DNA from: Yponomeuta sedellus
Taxonomy: Eukaryota > Arthropoda > Insecta > Lepidoptera > Yponomeutidae
NCBI GenBank assembly: GCA_934045075.1
Contig: OW203721.1
Span: 2,478,997-2,542,996, forward strand
DNA: 64,000 nt
Reading direction: 5' to 3'
This document shows positions 1 through 64,000 of this stretch, piece after piece; within the stretch, counting starts at the first letter, position 1, and each line of letters opens with the position of its first letter. The translations under genes and the position numbers were made by a program. The notes under the pieces are model-generated. The model was not told the origin of the DNA. It was given only the letters and a program-made list of their open reading frames with translations, and made no database searches.

Positions 1-752
1 TTTAAATACATTTCAATATATAAATCAAATGTAATCGGTCCGTTAACCATTACATCATTACAATATAGTAACAATATTAATTCATAATTCAATTTTAAAT
101 ATCCTAATTTCGATTGATTCAAATAATAATAAAATCATTGAGCACATACCAATGTCTAGAAGCCGTATCACAGTAGGCTAACTTAAAGTAATAATGTCAC
201 ATGGTCTTACTCAATCTTGAACACGCCCTACCAAGTCACTTGCGCGTGATCCGGCTTAGGGCCTGACACTTCGATCAAATAAAAATGCCCCATTTCACAT
301 TGAAACTTGTGCCACGTGTGTGTACCTTAAAATACTTCAACATCCACATTCACATAGTTCCCCGAATCTATGCAAAGTCCGCAAATTTATTTGAGTACTT
401 ATAAAAAACTATTCAAATCCGAAGACTACTGAACGCAAAATGGCCTTTATTCTGTTAATGCATTGTTATACAATGATAACACAAGTCAACACAAGACGAT
501 ACAAGTCTACGTGCGCCTTAAGTCGAACCTTCTAGGCGTCAATGGTATGATAAACACCCCACGTGACCCGACCATGTATCTATCATGGTACTACAATGCA
601 CTAACAGAATTGAGGCCAACTATACGAACAGAACGTCGATAGGCATCAAACGGAGATCAAGATTCCATTACAAAGAGTTTACAAACCAGGGTAGTCAAGA
701 AAACTTGTAACTGGTAAAGGTGGTACAATTTCATACTATTTTTATTTTTAAT
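1..752. other. No feature recognised
   Basis: AT-rich sequence without a convincing exon or repeat. The same holds for 1082-1989 and 2391-2675. Confidence 0.5.
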
Positions 753-1081
753 GCACTAACCCGTGCTAAGGACAAATTTAAAAACCTATTTAGAGGCTAA
801 AAATTTCACCCATGCCGGGATTCGAACCCGCAACCTCTGGCTATCCGTGCCAAACCTAACTGCAAAGTTGGTAGTCGGGGCTGTAAGTGATACAATTTGC
901 TTAAGCCAAATGTCGCTGCCTGTACGTAATACAGAGAATAGTGTAGAGGTTCGAAATTTCACTGATGCCGTTGAGTCGCCCATTGGCTCAATTGGAAGAG
1001 CGCTGGCACGGATAGCCAGAGGTTGCGAGTTCGAATCCCGGCATGGGTGAAATTTTTAGCCTCTAAATAGGTTTTTAAATT
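753..1081. mobile_element. tRNA-like fold-back repeat (family A)
   Basis: Arms 777-852 and about 1007-1081 are inverted copies (TTTAAAAACCTATTTAGAGG and its complement). The right arm holds a 71-nt tRNA-like sequence (978-1048) with a D-arm (GGCTCAATTGGAAGAGC), an anticodon-type stem (CTGGC/GCCAG) and a T-arm (GAGTTCGAATCCCGG). Other copies: 8711-8871, 16320-16430, 32363-32580, 37500-37660, 43640-43835, 45387-45475, 58347-58555, 58985-59402. The anticodon loop lacks the usual T33, so these are tRNA-derived repeats, not tRNA genes. Confidence 0.7.
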
Positions 1082-1989
1082 TGGTACAATTTTTTTATTG
1101 GTTTTGGACTTTACTTTAAAGTGATAAGGTTAAATTTAGGGTGGCAACTATCATGCCACTGCCACACACCGTTATTTAAGGGGCAGTCTTTATTTATCAA
1201 AGTCCATAAAAAAAAACAAAAAATACAACCAAATGTTTTACTTATGTAACCCATAAATGCAACCTTATGTTCTTGTAAAAAGATCTAAAGCCGAAACCTT
1301 AAGCTGAATCACGCTACCTCCCGATTATGAAGTTCAAGCAGCAGCTATCCCAATCGGACGCCTGCCTTAGAGAGGGAAAGAGGACCATCGCTTCAAAATC
1401 GGAAACACATAACACACGTTCCAAACTAGATTGCCAACAATGCATCCGGTCTTCGCGTGAAGAAATACTTGTAACCGGTAAAAAACAGCTATTGGAATAG
1501 ACTAGGACCCGCATAACTAAGCGTAGCGTCCATCTAGTAAAGAGTAGCCGAGTAACGATAGGGTAAAAGTTGTTTTACTGGATTGGTGTTATAGTAAGAA
1601 GACACCAACAAAAATTTTAGACAAAAATGTTTCAGTTTTGGTCCAGAAGTGTAAAAGGCCAGTCACACGATGGACGCCACATTCAGCTACGCAGGTCAAT
1701 AAGTAAATATTTGGAATGCAAAAAAGCTTGCGCTGTCTGTAGGGACAACTTTGTTTTGTTCATTGTAAGGTTCACACTTCTTGTACAGACTAAGGGCGGA
1801 CTCAAGGCAGCATGGGGCAATCATTTCGGCTATTCTCAGACTTGATTATCGATGGTGGTATCGATGTTAGAATTATGGTCCCACCCCCGTAGTCCCAATG
1901 ATATACAACTCGGTCTCAGAGTCGGGTCCCACACAGTACCAGGCTCCTAGAAAAGCGCTTCTATTTACAAGTATATATTACACAACAGC

Positions 1990-2390
1990 GAAAACTGGCT
2001 ACATTTATAAGTTAATGAATATCAAGAAGAAAAAAGTAACAGACATAATAACTCGCATAGAACGCTTGAAATGGGGTTGGACAGGACATATGTTACGTTG
2101 CAAAATAAACAAATGGAGTAAACAAGTCAACTTATGGTATCCAAGAGAAGGCACCAGAAGGAAGGGTCGTCCGAAAATAAGATGGAAAGACGATATCCGC
2201 CTAACCTTGGGACCATACTGGACAGCTGAGGACAGAGCTCAGTGGAGAGAGCTGGAGGAGGCCTATGCCAAAAGGCACGCCAAGTTGCGAGACATACTAT
2301 GAATTAACCAAAACTTGTGCAAAACTTTGAATTGTGATTCTTGAAGCAATTTCGGAATAAAAGGGCTTATTATTATTATTATACATATCA
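1990..2390 (+). mobile_element. RTE-type LINE 3' end
   Basis: The frame ending at 2302 reads GWTGHMLR, WYPREGTRRKGRPKIRWKDD and QWRELEEAYAKRH, the C-terminal signature of RTE-like endonuclease-reverse transcriptases. A short 3' UTR ends in a TTA trinucleotide run (about 2366-2381), the usual RTE tail. 5'-truncated. Confidence 0.75.
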
Positions 2391-2675
2391 AGACTAATCG
2401 AAAGTAAATTAATCTCCCGTGTCTTTGAATTCGATCCGTGTGAAAAGGTCACCTCTTTAACCACCCCATGCTGTGCTCGTGTCCTTAAGGCGCCTCACGA
2501 GACCATTGTCATACAAACCGTTACCTTCTAATTTGACACTCCGGACGTAATGAAACTTTACCATCATGTTGAGAGGAAACAATTAAGAATCAATTGCAGC
2601 CTCATAGAAGCCTTTTCGTAAAAACTTATCAAAAAGCTCGGATGTGTTTTAAATTACTACATAACATACATAACC

Positions 2676-3150
2676 TCACGCCTGTATCCCAGCGGGGTAG
2701 GCAGTGATCAGGGACGGCCACTTGCCACGATCCTGACAGATCACCTTCGCTTCATCAACGTTCATAAGTCGTTGCATGCACGCACGCCGGTTCCGGGTAC
2801 TTTTTATCTTCCCCTTTGCTAATACATCCCCTATTTGGTCGACGTATGTCCGCCTGGGACGTCCCTTACCGGCCCTTCTACTCACATTCGCAATATATAT
2901 TTGTTTCGTCAATATTTCTTCCTTCATCCTTTCCACATGTCGAACCCAAGGCAACATTCCTTTCTCAATTCTAGTCACTACATCCTCTTTCAGTCCACAA
3001 CGTTCTCTAATCAGACTATTGCATATACTGTCATTCAAAGTAACAATACACATACTTCTCAAGGACCTCATTGCTACTGTATTAATCCTTCTTTCTTGCT
3101 TCTTTTGCCACGCCCAAGTCTCGCTACCATACGTAAGTGTTGGGACTATC
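2676..3150 (-). mobile_element. LINE reverse transcriptase C-terminal fragment
   Basis: Minus-strand frame with SLIRERCGLKEDVVTRIEKG, VERMKEE, AGKGRPRRTYVDQIGDVL and KSTRNRRACMQRLMNVDEA, the C-terminus of a lepidopteran-type endonuclease-reverse transcriptase. A second copy of the same family is at 26560-27480. Confidence 0.75.
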
Positions 3151-4483
3151 CACCACTATGAATAGTCAAACTATATAGATCTTTTGGAGATGTTTCGGCT
3201 GCACACAATGGAGTGCAAGGCACCATTTACACAATTGTTTTAAATATACGATTTTTAGTACCCACTTTTAACATCCTGCCAACATATTGGTGAAATTTGA
3301 CGCAATCCGGCGTGTTCTTACTTCTCAGCACCCAAAAACGTGTATGGGAATTCCCACGTGAGGCGCCCATTAACTATATCATTTCGAAACAGCGAGTAAA
3401 CATAGATCACTACGGAACGGTACCTAACTACAATGGAAAGAACGGAAGTACGTCGAAATGTTTTTTTATATAATATTTGGCACTAACTGTAACGTAAAAC
3501 ACGGACTAACTTTCTGTACGTGGCTCAATTTTAACGCTAAAGGTTAGGTCTATGACATGGGACGCCACTAAACAAAACGACATCGATATCAACCCTTGTA
3601 TGTTGATACTGCTAGGGCACGGGTCATAACGCGATTACTTCCATTGATAACTTCACAAATGTACACGACTTAAAAAAACCGTTGGTACGTGCCCGCACTG
3701 GGTATCGGGTACCGGGTATCGAACCTGGGTCTCGCGCTTCCGAGTCCAATGTGCTACCCACAAGGTTACCACCGCTACGTGTACGTTACACAGGATAATC
3801 ACCAATCTCGTCTCAAACTAGAAGTTACTGCAAATGGGTCCATCTATGCGAAACTATGGCAGGAACCTTTGAAATGCGCTTTGGAAAACTCGCGTCTCTC
3901 TTAGACTGGACTGGCATTGCTTTTAAAGCGTAGAAGACGTAAAAGTACCAACCACTTTATACATTTCGATAAAGTTAAAGTTCTAGCCCGAGAAGACCGT
4001 TTCTTCCCTAGAATGATACGCGAGGCAATAGAGATCCGCCGGCATCCAAAATTTAATAGAGATAGTGGTTGGAACATACTGGTAGCATGGGAACCAGTTC
4101 TTAAGTGCATGAGCCCCCCTTGCTAGAAGTGTGACTGTAATATTTTTTTGAATTATTGTCCATTGTGGACGTTGATATCGCGAAAAACCTATCAGCAATC
4201 CCATACTCTAGATACCACCAACGTGGACTTGACCCTTGGAGTATGGCCTAATCTTTCTGCGGTGCAGGAAGAGACCCGTGCCCAACGGCGATCGAACGGC
4301 GTTAAATATAAATGTAAGAAGGGTGATTGGGATTGTTTACAATTTGTATCTCTACGTCACTTGTTTTAAGTTTCCATAAATGGTGGTGTCAATTCCGTTT
4401 CTTATACCACTATTGTCTTTGTACGCTTCACTGGTTCACAACGAAATATTACTTCAGCCGCCCCATGTCATAGACCAACTTCT
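3151..4483. other. Mostly unrecognised, minor SINE pieces
   Basis: Contains a tRNA-like SINE scrap near 3690-3775 and a 5S-SINE tail piece at 4195-4290 (GAAGAGACCCGTGCCC). Short frames here have no homology I can name. Confidence 0.4.
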
Positions 4484-4680
4484 TGTAGACTTTTAGTCCG
4501 GATTTACTTACGGGTGTTGTTATATCGGAAAAGTCCGATTCGCAGAGCTTAATCATGGTGAGCAGAGACGGAGCTCGCGTCTCTGCTCACCATGATTAAG
4601 CTCTGCGAATCGGAGCGAAACCTGGTCGGACTTTTCCGATATAACAACACCCGTAAGTAAATCCGGACTAAAAGTCTACA
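4484..4680. repeat. Near-perfect palindrome (fold-back element)
   Basis: Left arm 4484-4570 (TGTAGACTTTTAGTCCGG outward) pairs with 4577-4680 around GAGCTC. The right arm has 12 extra nt near 4613-4625. Non-coding, MITE-like. Confidence 0.8.
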
Positions 4681-7354
4681 ATGTGTTGTGCTTACGAAAG
4701 TTTTAGTTCAAAGACCAACTTCTTTTACTACCTCTAAATGTATATGTGTGGGGTGTCTGTGTGTGTGTGTGTGTGTTTATCGTTCAGAGCAAGCCTTGTA
4801 CATGGCGTCAGTCTATCTCCTCATTATACTTCATCGTCCACATAATAAATGCAATAAACATACGAAAAGAATACTCGAACCTAATACTAATAATTCTTAT
4901 GTGTCGTGGTCAGGCTTGTTTACATTAGTCGTTTCATATTAACTGCCTCGTTGTTTCATGCTAGAGGTCGTGTGTTCGATTCCCAGTGGAGGCCGCCGTT
5001 GATTTGTACATTTAGACTCAGACTGGGCGCTTTGTCATGTTTGGGACGACCTTGCTTGTATCATGGCACAGAGTATCCTAGTTTGGGACCAGAACAAGTG
5101 ATTGCATAGTGTGAAAGCTACTTTATGAAACACACATGAATAGAGAAGCTTAATGACACTTAAAATTTAACACACTTGTGTCTTGTTAGTAAAAAGAAGT
5201 TAATCTGCCCCAATTGTTATTGTACGAGAGTGGGGGTCAGACAACAAAGTCGTTGCTACATGCCAGGATTCGAACTCAGGACATCGCGCGCGAGAGGCAA
5301 GCGCACTATTGGTTACTCAACCACAGCTCTATGTGCTATACAGTAATCATAACAATATGGAATAAGTATTGTTCAATTCCATAAAATACGGATAAAACCC
5401 TGACGGCCTTACTAATAAATAAGTTATACACTCTGAATAACTATTTGACGATTTAGACTGGCTTAATCGCATTTGGCGTACAAATAACCAGTTTCTCAGA
5501 CCTCGCAACACGGCTGTATACACAGCTCATAACCTTTGTTAGTAAGACCGTGAGTGTGTTACTCCACACGAACAATACAAATTTGTATGAAGACTAATGT
5601 AAACCCATACATTCTCGCACAACCTGGCCAGCTTCTACAGCGGCACATACGTTGAAAAATATACTTCATTACAGAGTAAGTTACTTTATATAAATATATT
5701 GAGGCCCCATAATTGTTTCTCCATCGCATCAAATCCGTAAGTACATACAATTGATAACTTTAAGTATGTATAGAGGAAGTCGTTTGCTTCAACGGGTGTC
5801 ACAGCAAGGGCCCTGTCACAATGGTGGGAGTTGATTCTCTCATCGAAACAAATCACTATCACGGGCGAGTACCGCTATAAAAACAGAGTGCTTAGTGCGA
5901 GTTTGACAGATCCAATCGAATAACTTTACTACCGCGTTAATCGTGCATTGAGTAGTGAGTACGAGTAAGTTAACCGTTCGAACTGGCAAAACGCTGTCAC
6001 AGTACAACTCGCACTCGCGTTTATTCGTGTTTTGGCTGGTAAACGTGTTCACTTCTCAACGTAAACCATTACAACTCGCACTCAGCAATTTAATTTCCAT
6101 ATTTGTCGCTAGGTGGCGCTTCCTCGATGCCATAGAAATATGAATTTACGTTAACGCGATCGAGTAGTTCAAAACTCGCACTAAGCACTCAGAATTATCG
6201 TCGTTAATACTGCAAAATCTCATATCCACTGTGATCTGGCAGTAACTCAATTTAAATAAGTACACCTAAAATAAATAAGCAGACTATTTTAAGTAAGTAC
6301 ATATGTTATTATAAAGCTGTTACAATACGTGTGTACTTTGAAGTTCGTTATGAAATAAATTTCTTTTATTTATTAATTCAATTCAATTAATTTTTTGGTG
6401 AAATGGCAACTAGCCGATGTCGACTATTTCAGCCAGGATCACGTCTTAACACGACATGCGCATAATAGGGCGGATTAACAGAGTGTGGCAAAACTTAAAT
6501 AAGGATTAATTTAAGGAGGCTTTACACTTTGTGGCGTCCGGAGACTTAGCAACGTAAGAAGGTAAATATTACTCCTGTGTCTTTTTTGGACATAACATAA
6601 GGTTTGCTGGAAGAAACGAGAGATAAGCTCGCCTTTGTACATGTTATTTCTTATGTAATGTCCTGTTAAATGTCATAGATCGCAAGCTTCACCGAGCTAC
6701 ATTGTTACATTTCGATGTATGTTAAAAAATTCACACGTAAATTAACCACATCATTCAACTTCTCCTATCATATTTGTCTATGGACTGCAATAAAATTTTT
6801 TGTCCTCACTGTAAAGTTGACAAATTAGAGATAGGACATAAGATAGGAATATTCTATATTGTACACTGGAAAAACAACAAATACATATTGCCAAACCACA
6901 GTCGATACGTCAAAGAAAAACTTGATTCTGAATCTAAGCGTAACACATTATAACCTCAGTCTGATTAGGTGAGGATTATGTCTTGCTATCTTCTTAAATT
7001 TTCATACTAATTAGATGAAAAAATTAAATTTTCATACAAATTAGATGAAAAAATTATGTGTGAAATTTTGCAATATCAACGTCGACATTTCGTGCACGAC
7101 ACCAGCCGGAATAAAAAATTGCATGCGATCTTACAACTCCGTGTCCTACGGTAACGTATCGGTGAGAAAATACTCTTTTTCGTCGCCTGAGAGGAGCTTA
7201 TTATGACACCCTGTATTGTATATCGTCATATTGTATAAGCGGTTATAGTACAGAGGTCAAGTTTGTGGTTCTGGTGTGGGCCCGCGACTGCCGCATCGTC
7301 GATTTACCTGGAAACAAAAAAAACGGTAATTGCATGTGAATCGGTGTGTATATC
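4681..7354. other. Intergenic, minor repeats
   Basis: A GT microsatellite (4758-4778), a family B SINE copy (4945-5110) and a minus tRNA-like piece (about 5255-5330). An ATTTTCATAC...AGATGAAAAAATTA unit is tandemly doubled at 6996-7057. Nothing else recognised. Confidence 0.4.
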
Positions 7355-7563
7355 AGAACGAAAGAGGCCTAAGTAAAAAAATAGTGAAATTGAGTTACAA
7401 TCATAGAGAGACATAAAAAGGTATGCCGTGGACGGAAGATTCGCTATGCTCTTTTTCAACAATAAGTGCCTTTGTTTTACTATTCATCGGACCATACCTT
7501 TTTATGTCTCTCTATGATTGTAACTCGATTTTACTATTTTTTTACTTAGGCCTCTTTCGTTCT
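7355..7563. repeat. Fold-back element, first copy
   Basis: Arms of about 70 bp (AGAACGAAAGAGGCCTAAGT and complement) flank a loop with TCGCTATGCTCTTTTTCAAC. The same arms and loop occur at 30661-30916. Confidence 0.75.
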
Positions 7564-7639
7564 AAGGGTGCGAATATTCATCTCTTTTATCTTTGTTATG
7601 TCGGTATTAACCCCTCTATGCACTAACCCGTGCCCGTGC

Positions 7640-8690
7640 TTCCACGAGCGCGGGTTAGGTTAGGTTATAATTAGTAGGGGAGCTGCGACAGATAACCTTC
7701 ACGTGTACCTCTCCGCCTTCTGTTCCATCTGATTCTATGAACCAGATGGAGGGGCAAGTGGTGGGGTCTGTGCACCCTGAGCGTTAGTCAGTAACTTCTC
7801 CTTGTGGGATCTTGCTGGCTAACGGCGAATAATCTGGCAGGAGGGGTCGCGTGGAGCCTGTTTCATTCTGTGGAGCGGGACCCGGGCGACCAACCGATTG
7901 AAGGGCCGACCGGGGCGGCACCGCCTCGTACCAGTCGGACCAGAGTGGCCGTGGGCGGAGGGTCGGGGGACCCTCCCTCTCCATCACGGCGGGCTGTAAG
8001 GCGCCCTTGCGTGTTCTGAGGGGGCCTTCTAAAACAGAGGGGGCTTGCGCGCTCGCTTTCCGCCTTCTCTGCTTTCAGAGAAGCACTGGTGGGCGACGCG
8101 ACGGGCCTCGCAGCCATCTGTTGCCCTCCTTCAGTCCCATTGTATAGGGTCACCGATGGGATGGAGGGGGGCGGGTGGCTAATGGGCAATATTGGCCCCC
8201 ATACGCTCCAACGAGGAGATGCGGCGTTTCCTTGCCTCCTCGTATGAGGCGTTGCGATGGGGCAGGGGGCGCCGCAGGGGAGCCAATCTAGGTTCCCCGA
8301 AGGAGTGCCCGCAAGGGCGCCCGCAGACAGGGTCGCGGTAGTGTGCTCAAGCGTCCCCGTGGCCCCGTCCCTTGCGAGTGCGGAGGAACACCCCAGGAGT
8401 TTTAGTCGGTATATCGCCTGTTAAGCACCGTATGGTGCCCTACTTTTCTATTAATAAAAATACATTTATAATTCTGAGTTTATTCGATAATATTTTACAA
8501 GACAATTAATAACTAGATAGAACAGAGAACTAAATTTAAAAAACTGACACAAGTAAAAAAGACAATAAGTACAAAAAGTCAAAATAACACAATAAAAAAG
8601 ATCTGTCGCCAACACCGCCCTTTTCAGGGCGGGGAGTCCGACATAATCACCGCGCTCTCTCAAGCCGGTGGTACCCCTAATAGGGTTTCT
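7640..8690. other. GC-rich block, probably part of a transposon
   Basis: A GC-rich island in AT-rich DNA with only short overlapping frames on both strands. It ends with an AT-rich piece and a motif (ACCGCCCTTTTCAGGGCGGGG, 8614-8634) forming a hairpin. I do not recognise the family; the lack of a long frame argues against a host gene. Confidence 0.4.
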
Positions 8691-8710
8691 TTTTGGTAAA
8701 AAAATGACAA

Positions 8711-8871
8711 TTTTAAAAACCTATTTAGAGGCTAAAAATTAGCTCAGTTGGAAAGAGCGCTGGCACGGATAGCTAGAGGTCGCGGGTTCGAATCCCGGCA
8801 TGGGTGGATTTTTTAGCCTCTAAATGGGTTTTTAAAATTGACCTCAGCACGGGTTAGTGCATTAAAAATAA
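8711..8871 (+). mobile_element. tRNA-like repeat (family A), short arms
   Basis: Short left arm, then AGCTCAGTTGGAAAGAGCGC...GGGTTCGAATCCCGGC, then the right arm and GCACGGGTTAGTGCATTAAAA. Confidence 0.6.
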
Positions 8872-9066
8872 AAATAAGATAAGATAAGAATATTCTTGAA
8901 AAATAGTATTAAAAAAAGGTTATAAGTAGTAACAGAAAATAATATTTTCAATAAAGTTATACTTGCACCGTCGTATTTTTAGGTAATCGGGTAAACACTT
9001 CTCATCCCCCACGTGACAGGCCTTACCTAGTGTGGGGGTCAGATTATAAGTAAAATTGTACATTTT

Positions 9067-9809
9067 TATGGCAATAAATACTTTATGCCACACTTGGCCA
9101 GAAAGCGGCTTTTTCCGTACGCGCGCAGCGTGCAAGTAAAGACATAAAAAGATGTACACAACACGGGAGGTAATACAGTAAGCTCTTGATCGCATATTTA
9201 CGTCCCTCGCTTGCAGCTCGGGCCGCAACCTTCTGCGATCACGGCCTTTCATTGTATTACCACCCTAGTTGTGTAATGTACTATTTTATCTTTTAGTACG
9301 TTTTTACGTCCTTTTTAATATATATTTATAATACCTATGTTGTGATAGTTATTAGTTTATATATTTTTAAATATAATTATTATCTATTATATAAATATAT
9401 AGTGTATATTTACTTACTTATATATTATATGTACTTATTGAGTACTCGTCAGCTTATCTAATTTTAACTAAATTTCTCTTCCGTTTTGTTTCGAATGCCT
9501 ACCATTTAATCTCTTGCACCATCTGTGGCTGACTGGTAGACAATGCTTATAGCATTAAGTCCGCCACATTGCCATTGTATTCTTTTTACTTATGTGCAAT
9601 AAATGTATTTATGCCACACCTGGCCATAAAGTGGCTTTTTCCGCACGCTGTGCGTACGGAAAAAGCCGCTTTCTGGCCAAGTGTAGACATAAAAAGATGT
9701 ACACAACACGGGATGTAATAAAGAAAGCTCTCGATCGCATATTTACGTCCCTCGCTTGCAGCTCGGGCCGCAAACTTCTGCGATCTCGGCCTTTCTTTGT
9801 ATTACCGCC
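9067..9809. repeat. Duplicated segment just beyond the Abl stop
   Basis: A block of about 230 bp (TATGCCACAC...GTACACAACACGGGA...GCTTGCAGCTCGGGCCGCAA...CTAGTTGTGTAATGTACTAT) occurs at 9067-9290 and again at 9610-9830. The second copy supplies the last Abl codons and stop, and has a hairpin at 9613-9687 (GGCTTTTTCCG/CGGAAAAAGCC). Between copies is AT-rich unrecognised sequence. Left-hand downstream sequence of Abl; no poly(A) signal assigned. Confidence 0.65.
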
Positions 9810-63771
<53,962 letters not shown>

Positions 63772-63889
63772 CTGATCGGACAAGTTTCGGTATATGTTAG
63801 GGCAGTGTACACATTGTTTACAGTGTATACATTATACATTGTTCTATGATCAACTTGAAACATCTATATTCTTTGTTTATTATTTAATG

Positions 63890-64000
63890 CGTGCTTCGCA
63901 AGGTACGCTAAGCCGTTGGTGCCTGCTGTCATGTAATGGTGGTCGTGGTCGTCGTCGTCAGCCATGTCAGAGGCCCATAAGGCCTAAAAAAAGGTGTTTC
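63890..64000 (+). mobile_element. 5S-derived SINE internal fragment with GTC expansion
   Basis: Contains TGCTTCGCAAGGTACGCTAA and GCCATGTCAGAGGCCCATAA, but with a run of GTC/GTG triplets (63940-63960) in place of the usual sequence. It ends at the window edge. Confidence 0.55.

Overview
The window looks like nuclear genomic DNA of an insect, most likely a moth or butterfly. Short GC-rich exons with clean splice sites sit in long AT-rich introns packed with RTE-type and other LINE fragments, tRNA- and 5S-rRNA-derived SINEs and fold-back elements of the kind common in Lepidoptera. The organism call is inference from these features and from the insect-like Abl protein; no species marker is visible.

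The main gene is the Abelson tyrosine kinase (Abl), on the minus strand from 63771 to 9810. I can join twelve consecutive exons with matching splice phases into one open frame of 3009 nt (1002 codons plus stop). They encode the second half of the SH2 domain, the complete kinase domain, the proline-rich linker region and an alanine-rich C-terminal actin-binding-like segment. The 5' exons (cap, SH3, start of SH2) lie beyond the right edge.

Inside the 22-kb Abl intron 35746-57755 is a second gene on the plus strand (40279-46218, four exons, 156 codons). It encodes a small secreted cysteine-rich protein of Ly6/three-finger type, with its own TATA box. The same intron holds a young LTR retrotransposon of BEL/Pao type (51593-56469). 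Its two 688-bp LTRs look identical, it has a 5-bp target duplication, and it carries one long gag-protease frame with only remnants of reverse transcriptase. Its U3 carries three heat-shock-element-like arrays.

Three Abl exon edges have been tandemly amplified: the last exon's acceptor (84- and 100-bp arrays, 10.1-11.6 kb), the post-kinase linker exon (29.1-30.0 kb) and the 3' end of a kinase exon with its donor (61.3-62.0 kb). The linker exon uses a GC donor, which is required to keep the frame.

The flanks (1-9.8 kb) and most intronic sequence contain only repeats or sequence I do not recognise. Several nested insertions have readable target duplications: a 5S SINE in an RTE tail, a 186-bp element in an RTE frame, a 537-bp element in a LINE, a TTAA-flanked element in a LINE ORF1, and a palindromic element in a tRNA SINE.
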